Assembly (NCBI GenBank): GCA_024232355.1
Contig: JAAEPW010000881.1
Span: 1-19,789 of the forward strand
Source: Chloroflexota bacterium
GTDB lineage: Bacteria > Chloroflexota > Anaerolineae > B4-G1
Direction of reading: 5' to 3'
Length of the DNA stretch: 19,789 nt
Below, piece after piece: positions 14,062 through 19,789 of this stretch. Numbering within the stretch: position 1 is the stretch's first letter; every line of letters begins with the position of its first letter. Position numbers and translations under genes: made by a program. Below the pieces are notes generated by a model. The model did no database searches. It had not been told where the DNA came from and was given only the letters and a program-made list of their open reading frames with translations.

Positions 14062-15020
14062 TAGGGTTTCTTTCCACGATACTCAAACGACCAGAGCGCT
14101 TTTTTGAGCGCGTCAAAATCTGCTGGCCGTTGAGGACCAAATAGACCTAAAAGATCCGAAATACTGAAAAAGCGGTGAACAAAAGTATATGCCATCAGTT
14201 GCTTGGCCAGAGTCGCATCGAGCTGATTCTTCGAATACCCATAGGCCAATAGCATCGCCCGTTGCAGATCGGACGAACCTCTGGTGATGCAACAACCTGG
14301 GGCTACGAACTCGTAATACGGGTGCCCCAACATTGCGTCACCAAAGTCGATGAACCCGGCAAGCTCCCACCGTCCGCCACGCTGGCTGACCAGGATATGT
14401 TCGTCAGTAACATCGGCGCTCAAAAGCACTGGCCGGAAATCCGGCTCGAACAGCGGCGGCAAGTCATCCAGAAATGCAAGGATAGACTGAATCCACTGTT
14501 TGTCAAGGTCTGCGCGACCGAGATGATCTATGCAATTTTGAATCTGACTCTCGACAAAAACAGACCAATCCACGGAGATAGCTTCCAGACCTTTTGTCTG
14601 CGTTGAATGGAGCGAGGCCATCAATTCGCCGCAGCGAGCTGCCATGTGCGTCCGATTCGACGCTTCCATCGAGTCCCACACCTGATTAAGCGGCACACCG
14701 TCAACCGCCGTCACGATGATGTACGCCCAATTCTCGATCTCTCCCTCGGCCACCAATTGCGGGACGGGCAGGTCGGATCGCCCGGACAACTGGCGGAGCA
14801 CAAGCCGCTCAGGAACGAAATCCTCACCCCACAGCGGCGAGAACAGCTTGAGGTACAAACCCTCCACCTGGAAAACGACGTGCGTGCCGGGCGGTGCAAA
14901 TTCGAGCTTGGCCGCGTCCAGGCCGTGACGTTGGCATATCGCCCGCATCGCCGGCAACCACACGTCGGCATCGCGATATATCCGTCTATAATCCTCGCGG
15001 GTGTTGATAGTGGGCAACAT
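14058..15020 (-). CDS. Divergent APH-like phosphotransferase with altered catalytic loop (first gene of the cassette)
   Basis: The 320-residue protein keeps the overall APH layout: Lys58 in YLKLF for ATP, the catalytic Asp in LLSADVTDEHIL (Asp203), and FIDFGDAMLGHPYYEF (Asp225) for metal. In the usual HxDxxxxN loop, however, His is replaced by Ser201 and Asn by His208. The Asn-to-His change is seen in TDEH-type relatives; loss of the first His is unusual. It could be an active variant, a pseudokinase, or a regulator of its two neighbours. GC is high (40 of 60 at 14761-14820), unlike the other two kinases. The start is ATG at 15020 with only a weak ribosome-binding site. It overlaps the next gene by 4 bp and follows the Yip1-like gene by 74 bp. 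Confidence 0.82.
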   Translation of the reverse strand: MLPTINTREDYRRIYRDADVWLPAMRAICQRHGLDAAKLEFAPPGTHVVFQVEGLYLKLFSPLWGEDFVPERLVLRQLSGRSDLPVPQLVAEGEIENWAYIIVTAVDGVPLNQVWDSMEASNRTHMAARCGELMASLHSTQTKGLEAISVDWSVFVESQIQNCIDHLGRADLDKQWIQSILAFLDDLPPLFEPDFRPVLLSADVTDEHILVSQRGGRWELAGFIDFGDAMLGHPYYEFVAPGCCITRGSSDLQRAMLLAYGYSKNQLDATLAKQLMAYTFVHRFFSISDLLGLFGPQRPADFDALKKALWSFEYRGKKPY

Positions 15021-15094
15021 ATCTAGGACACGCTGACAGCCAAACAGCTAGAGAGAGAAGCGTGGACGTTCATCGTGGGTCTGACAACGGTCTT

Positions 15095-16324
15095 TCAACC
15101 CGGCCAAGGTGAGAAAGGAACCGCCAACGCATTCACAAACTCGGCGAGCCTGTCACTGGCGAGCCAGTCGAGGCCAAACAGAATAGCGCCACCCAGCACG
15201 GTCACCAGCAGCGCTGCCAGGATAGTGTGTCCCATTGACAGGTGATGCGCCGTCCGCAGGGCTTGTATCAGCCAGATGACGCCAATCAAGCTCACTGCTC
15301 CACCGATCCAGGTTGACGCACCCTCAATAGGCAAGCTCAAGTCTTGCAGTTGGGGGATGAGTGTGGGGAGCGACATCAACAACGCGATCAATATGAGCCA
15401 GGTTGAAAAGGCGATGATTGTCAGGTGGGCGTGTGTTTTGAAGGGGTGCTTGCCCCCGGCCAAGCTCGCTGCCACCCACGTCAGCAGCACGACGGGCACA
15501 CAGAACAGTATTAGGAACAGGGCTGACGGCAGGGTCTCGATCACGCACTGGAGCGCGGGGGTGGTGATTGTTTGCCATGATCTGCCCGCAGGGGACGTCA
15601 ATTGCGGCATCACCGCCGCAAATGCACGCCATACCGAGATAAAGAGCGCGGTGAGCACCAGAGCGCTCAGACTGCGTCCCCAGGATGCCAATTCGATCTC
15701 GGGTTGAAAGGCGAGGAGCCGGTTAAAGGTAAATGTGCCGCCCCAGGCCGCCAATAGAGTGATGGGACTGCGTCCACGCGGCTTGGCGCCCGAGCTGAGG
15801 GCCGTGCGCAGGTCCACGGGCTGCAAGTCGGCGCCGCAGCGGTCGCAGATGTAGACCCAACCGGGGTTGCGATAGCCACAGCGCGCGCAATCCTGTCCGA
15901 TCGGTTGAGAGGAGGTAGAGGTGTCGGAGGCGTCCCACGCCCACTTTTTTTCACTTTCGCTCTCTGTGTGCCCTGCCCATTCCCAGTCGTCCTCTTCCTC
16001 GTCTTCTCCCCACGTGTCCGGCGTCTGGGGAGCGGACACGCTGGGGAGCGTGGGGGATGATGTCAAATAGTCTGTGAGGTGCTGGCGCAGGCGCTGGAGA
16101 CCGGTTGCCGCGTGCGAGTTCTTGGGGTTGATGAATAGGACGTTTTCCAGGCAGACGCGCTTGTCTGCCGTGTTATCGACGACAGAGCTGAGCCATAGCC
16201 AAGCTTGTTCGTTATACTGGTCCTGTTGGATGACGTATGTGAGGATCTCTCGCGCCCGCTTTGCCTCGCCCGCTTTGGCCGCTTGGATTCCCATCTCTAA
16301 TCGCGTTTCGATTTCGCCTTTCAC
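15095..16324 (-). CDS. TPR-like / zinc-ribbon / Yip1-like membrane protein
   Basis: The 409-residue protein is modular. Residues 1-85 form a TPR-like helical repeat (ILTYVIQQDQYNEQAWLWL, then CLENVLFINPKNSHA). An acidic, disordered linker follows (about 86-140, with GEDEEEDDWEW). A four-cysteine zinc ribbon (Cys146, 149, 160, 163) comes next, then five transmembrane helices (about 217-239, 266-289, 300-325, 338-356, 366-386) arranged like a Yip1 domain. In Chloroflexota such TPR and zinc-ribbon modules recur in front of membrane domains; the function is unknown, perhaps an envelope scaffold. The start is GTG with GGAG upstream. It lies 85 bp after the ABC ATPase and may be read through from that operon. 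Confidence 0.75.
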   Translation of the reverse strand: MKGEIETRLEMGIQAAKAGEAKRAREILTYVIQQDQYNEQAWLWLSSVVDNTADKRVCLENVLFINPKNSHAATGLQRLRQHLTDYLTSSPTLPSVSAPQTPDTWGEDEEEDDWEWAGHTESESEKKWAWDASDTSTSSQPIGQDCARCGYRNPGWVYICDRCGADLQPVDLRTALSSGAKPRGRSPITLLAAWGGTFTFNRLLAFQPEIELASWGRSLSALVLTALFISVWRAFAAVMPQLTSPAGRSWQTITTPALQCVIETLPSALFLILFCVPVVLLTWVAASLAGGKHPFKTHAHLTIIAFSTWLILIALLMSLPTLIPQLQDLSLPIEGASTWIGGAVSLIGVIWLIQALRTAHHLSMGHTILAALLVTVLGGAILFGLDWLASDRLAEFVNALAVPFSPWPG

Positions 16325-16344
16325 GCTGCCTACTCCATTAACTC

Positions 16345-16385
16345 AGAAACCAGGTCTTTGCCGGTTGCACAAACACCTGGTTTCT
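16345..16385. repeat. Palindrome between ABC ATPase and Yip1-like genes
   Basis: AGAAACCAGGT (16345-16355) pairs perfectly with ACCTGGTTTCT (16375-16385). After one mismatch, TTTG (16357-16360) pairs with CAAA (16370-16373). On the minus strand no T run follows, so it is a poor terminator; it may limit read-through or protect the upstream mRNA end. Confidence 0.6.
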
Positions 16386-16409
16386 TTTGAATCAAAAAGC
16401 CGCTTGCTC

Positions 16410-17156
16410 TTATTTATGCAATATCTGGCTCAGGAACAGTTTGGTTCGTTCGTGTTTGGGTGCGGTGAACAAAAGCTCTGGTGTGGTGTCCTCGACGATA
16501 AGGCCGTGGTCGAGCAGGATGATCCGGTCGGCGGCGGCCCTGGCAAAGCCCATCTCGTGCGAGACGACGACCATCGTCATACCCTCTTTTGCCAGGTCGA
16601 GCATCACGTCCAGCACCTCGCGTATCATTTCGGGATCGAGCGCCGAAGTTGGCTCGTCAAAGAGCATGATCTTGGGGTTCATTGCCAGCGCCCGCGCAAT
16701 CGCGACGCGCTGCTGCTGCCCGCCCGAAAGCTGTGTGGGATAGACGTTGGCCTTTTCTGGGATGCCCACCTTGCGCAACTGCTCCATTGCGATCTCTTTA
16801 GCCTCTTCGGTCGTGCGGCCGCGCACGATGCGCTGGGCCAGGGTGACATTGTCCAGTGCGGTAAGGTGTGGGAACAGGTTGAACAACTGAAACACCATCC
16901 CGATATCGGTGCGGATGGCGTTTAGTTGCTTGGCATTGGTCGTCACGAGCTTGCCGTCGATCCAGATTTCGCCACTGGTTGGCACTTCCAGGTGATTGAT
17001 GCAGCGCAGCATGGTCGACTTGCCCCCGCCGCTCGGCCCGATCACGACTACAACGGAGCCTTTTTTGACCGTCGTGCTGACGCCATTAAGCGCCTTGACG
17101 CTGCCAAAGTGTTTGTGAACGTCTTTGACAATGATAATGTCTTGATTTTCACTCAT
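16410..17156 (-). CDS. Polar amino-acid ABC transporter ATPase (GlnQ/ArtP type)
   Basis: The 248-residue ATPase powers import of a polar amino acid. All ABC motifs are intact: Walker [10 protein letters not shown] (40-48, Lys46), Q-loop [11 protein letters not shown] (Gln90), signature LSGGQ (143-147), Walker B IMLFDEP with catalytic Glu168, D-loop SALDPE, and switch His200 in SHEMGFA. The [12 protein letters not shown] stretch and overall length are characteristic of the PAAT family. Its ATG overlaps the permease stop by 8 bp, so translation is coupled. The order SBP-permease-ATPase is standard for a GlnHPQ-like operon. Confidence 0.95.
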   Translation of the reverse strand: MSENQDIIIVKDVHKHFGSVKALNGVSTTVKKGSVVVVIGPSGGGKSTMLRCINHLEVPTSGEIWIDGKLVTTNAKQLNAIRTDIGMVFQLFNLFPHLTALDNVTLAQRIVRGRTTEEAKEIAMEQLRKVGIPEKANVYPTQLSGGQQQRVAIARALAMNPKIMLFDEPTSALDPEMIREVLDVMLDLAKEGMTMVVVSHEMGFARAAADRIILLDHGLIVEDTTPELLFTAPKHERTKLFLSQILHK

Positions 17157-18027
17157 CTTGACGCAACCGCCTTTCGATGAACTGGACGATCATGGAGAGC
17201 GCAACCGTCATTGTTAGATACAGGACAGCCAGAGTGATGTATGCCTCGCGGTAACGGAACGTACTGCCGGCGTGCAAGCGCGCCACCTGCGAGATGTCTC
17301 GCACGGCCAGCAACGATACCAACGACGAGTCTTTGACCATCGCTACAAAGTCGTTTCCCAACGCGGGCAGGACGTTGCGGACTGCCTGGGGTAGGATGAC
17401 GTGGCGCATCGCCTGCCCATAACTCATACCCAGCGAGCGGGCAGCCTCCATTTGTCCTCGCCCGATGGATTGGATACCGGCCCGAAATACCTCGGCCAGA
17501 AACGCACCATAAGTCACAGACAGCGCAATGATGGCCCGCACGTTCATAGCGATGGCTTGGTTCGTGAGGCTAGTCAGAATCGTCCCCACCACTGTCAGGC
17601 CGATAGAGTTGAACCATACCCCCACGTTGTTCATACCGTCTATCACCAACGGAACACCGACCAGCGCGATAAAGAATATCAACACCAGCATCGGGATGCC
17701 GCGGACGAGTTCGACGTACAGCGTGGCGAGGTTGTTTAGCACAATGTTGCGCGAGATGCGGCCCAACCCGGCCAGCAGGCCAAGCATCACCGCTATCGCA
17801 TACGCCACCAGCGACGTGATGATGGTCACGCCGAGACCAGTACGGATGCGGATAAAGGCTTCCCGGTAATTTTCTCTGGACAAAATGATAAAGGCCGTCC
17901 AGACGGCAATCAAGATTATTGCTAGGAACCACCAAGGGAACTGGGCCAGACGTTTCTCCCGTTCTTCTCTGCGCATCCCTGCCGAGATGTTCTCCTCCAA
18001 TAATGAGATAGATGGATTATCAGCCAC
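17149..18027 (-). CDS. Polar amino-acid ABC transporter permease (HisM/GlnP type)
   Basis: The 292-residue membrane protein has a roughly 30-residue cytoplasmic N-terminus and about six hydrophobic segments. It carries the PAAT permease hallmark [15 protein letters not shown] (105-119) and the EAA loop [22 protein letters not shown] (194-215), which docks on the ATPase. Only one permease gene is present, so the channel is probably a homodimer. The start is GTG with AGGAG 6 bp upstream. The 146-bp gap to the SBP gene contains a strong hairpin. It overlaps the ATPase gene by 8 bp. Confidence 0.94.
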   Translation of the reverse strand: MADNPSISLLEENISAGMRREEREKRLAQFPWWFLAIILIAVWTAFIILSRENYREAFIRIRTGLGVTIITSLVAYAIAVMLGLLAGLGRISRNIVLNNLATLYVELVRGIPMLVLIFFIALVGVPLVIDGMNNVGVWFNSIGLTVVGTILTSLTNQAIAMNVRAIIALSVTYGAFLAEVFRAGIQSIGRGQMEAARSLGMSYGQAMRHVILPQAVRNVLPALGNDFVAMVKDSSLVSLLAVRDISQVARLHAGSTFRYREAYITLAVLYLTMTVALSMIVQFIERRLRQDE

Positions 18028-18105
18028 GGATAACTCCTATGATTTTATTTAATTGCTTGCTCTCCCACAAATTGTGACGATCTATATGAGAGTGGCCTAA
18101 CTGAG

Positions 18106-18144
18106 AAACCGGTGTGCAGAATCGAGTATCCTGCACACCGGTTT
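18106..18144. promoter_or_regulatory. Intercistronic 14-bp hairpin between SBP and permease genes
   Basis: AAACCGGTGTGCAG (18106-18119) pairs perfectly with CTGCACACCGGTTT (18131-18144) around an 11-nt loop. On the transcribed minus strand only a short T stretch follows, so it probably acts as a leaky terminator or a 3' protector. Such elements are known to raise binding-protein levels over membrane components in ABC operons. Confidence 0.7.
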
Positions 18145-18173
18145 TGAGTTGGTCCGAGTCGAACAAGTGACCG

Positions 18174-19007
18174 TTATTCGAGGTCGTCGTAGGTGATGGT
18201 AAAGTTCGGTCCAAAGTACTGAGTGTTCAGTGTTTCCAGTGTGCCATCGCTCTTTAGGGCGTTGATCGCTTGGTTCACTGGATCGACCAGGTCGCTTCCC
18301 TTGGGGTAGATAAAGCCCAACTGGTCACTGGACATCGAAGGCCCAACCAGTTTCAGGGCATCGGCGTTCTCGCCCAGGTATCCTTGCCCAGCAACCTCGT
18401 CAATGATGACTGCGTCAATGTCTCCGGCGATCAGCGCCTGTACGGCGAACGGGAATTGCTCGAATGCCTGGATGCGCTCTTCTGCCAGGAACTTGCTGGC
18501 TGTCTCATAGTTGGTCGTGCCGGTCTGCGTGCCGAGGGCCAGGCTCTCATCGTTGACAATGTCGTCCATGCTCGAAATGCGGTCCTCGTCCTTGCGAACC
18601 AGCAGTCGTTGGTCAATGTTGATATAGCCGGTGGAAAAGTCGACGATTTCGGCGCGTTCGTCGGTGATGGTGATACCATCGGCGGCTGCATCGAACTGAC
18701 CATCGCTCACTGCCTGGATCATACCTTCCCAGGATGCTTCGGTGTAGACGGGCTTGCAGTGCAGTCGGGTGCAGATCTCGTTCCAGACGTCATAGTCCCA
18801 TCCGGCTGGCTCGCCCGTGTCGGGGTCGAGATAGTTAAAGGGCAGATAGGCGTTCTCGACGGCGATGTTGACCTCTCGGCATTCAAGATCGACGATGGCG
18901 TCATCTGCGGTACCCAGACAACCTTCTACTTGTGGTCCGCCGCCCCCGCAGGCCCCGAGTACCAGGGTCGCGATGAGCATAACGAATACGAATAATTTGT
19001 TGCGCAT
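18174..19007 (-). CDS. Polar amino-acid ABC transporter substrate-binding lipoprotein
   Basis: The 277-residue precursor begins with a lipoprotein signal (MRNKLFVFVMLIATLVLGAC, lipidated Cys20) and a Gly-rich spacer. The mature part is a type-II periplasmic-binding fold of the SBP_bac_3 family: VNIAVENAYLPFNYLDPDTGEPAGWDYDV, then DGQFDAAADGITITDERAEIVDFS (the hinge/ligand motif of amino-acid binders), and a late DAVIIDE segment. It should be anchored outside the membrane and deliver a polar amino acid to the permease. The frame extends upstream to 19142, but the ATG at 19007 has AAGGAGAG close ahead and yields a perfect lipobox. Exact substrate is not predictable by eye. Confidence 0.93.
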   Translation of the reverse strand: MRNKLFVFVMLIATLVLGACGGGGPQVEGCLGTADDAIVDLECREVNIAVENAYLPFNYLDPDTGEPAGWDYDVWNEICTRLHCKPVYTEASWEGMIQAVSDGQFDAAADGITITDERAEIVDFSTGYINIDQRLLVRKDEDRISSMDDIVNDESLALGTQTGTTNYETASKFLAEERIQAFEQFPFAVQALIAGDIDAVIIDEVAGQGYLGENADALKLVGPSMSSDQLGFIYPKGSDLVDPVNQAINALKSDGTLETLNTQYFGPNFTITYDDLE

Positions 19008-19052
19008 ATCTCTCCTTTTTTCTCCTCTTGAATTATGGTACACTAACTTTTT

Positions 19053-19077
19053 CCTAGTTCTCCCAATTGGAACTAGG
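19053..19077 (-). promoter_or_regulatory. Inverted repeat in the ABC operon leader (candidate operator or mRNA hairpin)
   Basis: CCTAGTTC (19053-19060) and GAACTAGG (19070-19077) form an 8-bp inverted repeat around 9 bp. It starts about 6 bp downstream of the predicted transcription start (near 19083). It is placed where a repressor could block initiation, or it could be a 5' protective mRNA hairpin. Confidence 0.5.
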
Positions 19078-19089
19078 ACGACTAGGGGT

Positions 19090-19118
19090 AGTATATGTGA
19101 AGAATAGAATTTTGTCAA
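19090..19118 (-). promoter_or_regulatory. Promoter of the amino-acid ABC operon
   Basis: On the minus strand a perfect TTGACA (19118-19113), a 17-bp spacer and TATACT (19095-19090) lie about 80 bp upstream of the SBP start. It is one of the two best promoter matches in the window. Confidence 0.75.
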
Positions 19119-19142
19119 AATCAATCGGGCACCAAATTCCAA

Positions 19143-19499
19143 CTACGGTTTGTCATTCTCTTCCCGCGTTCTCCATTCCCGATTCAGGTTGCGGCGCATC
19201 TTGGTCATGTACGCGGCCTCCAGATCGATTCCGGCATAGTTTGCCAGCTTGACCAGGTAGGCCAGGCAATCGGCCAGTTCCTCGGCGATGGCATCACGGT
19301 GTTGGTTCAGGGCGGCGTCGAGGTTGCCCGTGCCTTGTTCAATACGCCACAGTTGCGCCACCGCTGACGACACTTCTCCCACTTCTTCTTGCAAGAGCAG
19401 AGCGTTAAAGTACAGATCGGTGTAAAAGTGCTTAGCCTCGTCCAACTCGCGGTGGTAACATTGTAGGTCAGATAGGGTGGGGTGATCGTTTTCGAACAT
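19143..19499 (-). CDS. MazG-like nucleotide pyrophosphohydrolase
   Basis: The 118-residue protein has the all-alpha NTP-PPase pattern: EEVGE (39-42 giving ExxE) and, 31 residues later, EELAD (Glu74, Asp77 giving ExxD), which together bind Mg. A K...N...R segment follows (MTKMRRNLNREWR). Family members hydrolyse (d)NTPs to monophosphate and pyrophosphate for house-cleaning; the size fits single-domain MazG-like proteins rather than full MazG. The frame is open to 19565, but the ATG at 19499 has AGGAG 5 bp upstream and begins before the first conserved helix. The ABC promoter lies immediately downstream of its stop, so the importer is transcribed separately. Confidence 0.85.
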   Translation of the reverse strand: MFENDHPTLSDLQCYHRELDEAKHFYTDLYFNALLLQEEVGEVSSAVAQLWRIEQGTGNLDAALNQHRDAIAEELADCLAYLVKLANYAGIDLEAAYMTKMRRNLNREWRTREENDKP

Positions 19500-19558
19500 G
19501 AGGTCTCCTACTCGGTTGGGGCGATTGCATTTATATTTCAGTGGTTCGAGTCCAACAT

Positions 19559-19607
19559 GTAGCATAGCCCCTCGTGGGCGTTAAACGGGCACAGGGCTCT
19601 ATGCTAC
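19559..19607. repeat. Imperfect inverted repeat upstream of the MazG-like gene
   Basis: GTAGCATA (19559-19566) pairs with TATGCTAC (19600-19607), and GCCC (19567-19570) with GGGC (19594-19597), leaving a TC bulge and a 23-nt loop. A nested hairpin alternative (GCCC-CTCGT-GGGC) also exists. It lies about 60 bp ahead of the gene start and could be a terminator remnant, an operator or a leader hairpin. Confidence 0.5.
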
Positions 19608-19789
19608 TAACGAAATTACCGAGTTTTGTGCATAAAACAAGGTTCCACCAGGAGTTTCCCATTGACATAAGTAATTCACTAAACCCAGTCACGAAAAACA
19701 GAAAGCAGGTAAGCCATAAACGTCCAGCAAGGTCGGCGAGAGTTCAATGATGGTTTCTCCACAGGGTAAGATAGACAAGCGCACGAGCG
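19608..19789. other. Window-edge region with a possible 3' end of a minus-strand frame
   Basis: No sure gene is seen. On the minus strand a frame enters at 19787 and runs 32 codons to a TGA at 19691-19689, ending in GLPAFCFS. Its residue mix is protein-like (GETIIELSPTLLDVYGLPAF), so it may be the tail of an upstream gene, but I do not recognise it and it is too short to rely on. Confidence 0.25.

Noticed and set aside
19008..19142. 45-residue extension of the substrate-binding protein
   Set aside because: It would bury the lipoprotein signal and it overlaps the promoter; the internal ATG has a good ribosome-binding site.
19540..19565. GGTTCGAGTCC as the T arm of a tRNA
   Set aside because: Only three base pairs flank the loop, and no matching acceptor, D or anticodon arm is found upstream.

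Overview
The window looks like chromosomal DNA from a Chloroflexota bacterium, most likely Anaerolineae-like. This is inferred from gene style, not from any database search. The pointers are a proline/threonine-rich secreted PD40 propeller with a C-terminal anchor, a TPR + zinc-ribbon + Yip1-like membrane protein, a GAF-GAF histidine kinase, a PlsY with a GSGRIGGTN motif, and a cold-shock gene paired with a glycine-tailed RRM gene. No rRNA, tRNA, CRISPR array or intact transposon was seen.

Layout, left to right. Positions 1-2131 (+) hold the tail of a cupin-like gene, a biotin-dependent carboxyltransferase subunit (5S/PycB/OadA type) and its biotin carrier protein; the last two overlap by 4 bp. 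Convergent terminators (2170-2298) separate this operon from a soluble GAF-GAF histidine kinase (2350-4281, -). Divergent from the kinase is a cold-shock domain gene with a roughly 130-nt leader, followed by an RRM RNA-binding protein and a terminator (4359-5134, +). Next comes a minus-strand block (9414 down to 5306): a YbdK-type carboxylate-amine ligase behind a near-consensus promoter, the anchored PD40 propeller, an HD-domain hydrolase and a CPBP-family membrane protein. plsY (-) and purA (+) are divergent; purA has a TTGACA-N17-TATCCT promoter and a leader hairpin. A strong bidirectional terminator at 11957-11996 closes purA.

From 15020 down to 12016 (-) lie three tightly packed genes of the aminoglycoside-phosphotransferase-like (APH/ChoK) kinase superfamily, mutually very different and linked by a TTGA stop/start overlap and a 6-bp gap. 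The first encoded has lost the usual catalytic-loop histidine. I consider this cassette the most likely place for something undescribed. Upstream of it are the TPR/zinc-ribbon/Yip1-like protein and a polar amino-acid ABC importer (SBP lipoprotein, permease, ATPase; 19007 down to 16410, -). The importer has a TTGACA-N17-TATACT promoter and a 14-bp hairpin between the SBP and permease genes. A MazG-like nucleotide pyrophosphohydrolase precedes it (19143-19499, -). The last 180 bp hold at most the 3' end of another minus-strand reading frame.

Most genes are housekeeping or transport functions. The non-routine content is the three-kinase cassette, the cold-shock leader with alternative pairings, several leader and intercistronic hairpins, and a recurrent AGAAAC-type palindrome. 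All hairpins, promoters and start choices were read by eye from the bases. Protein functions rest on recognised motifs and general family knowledge.
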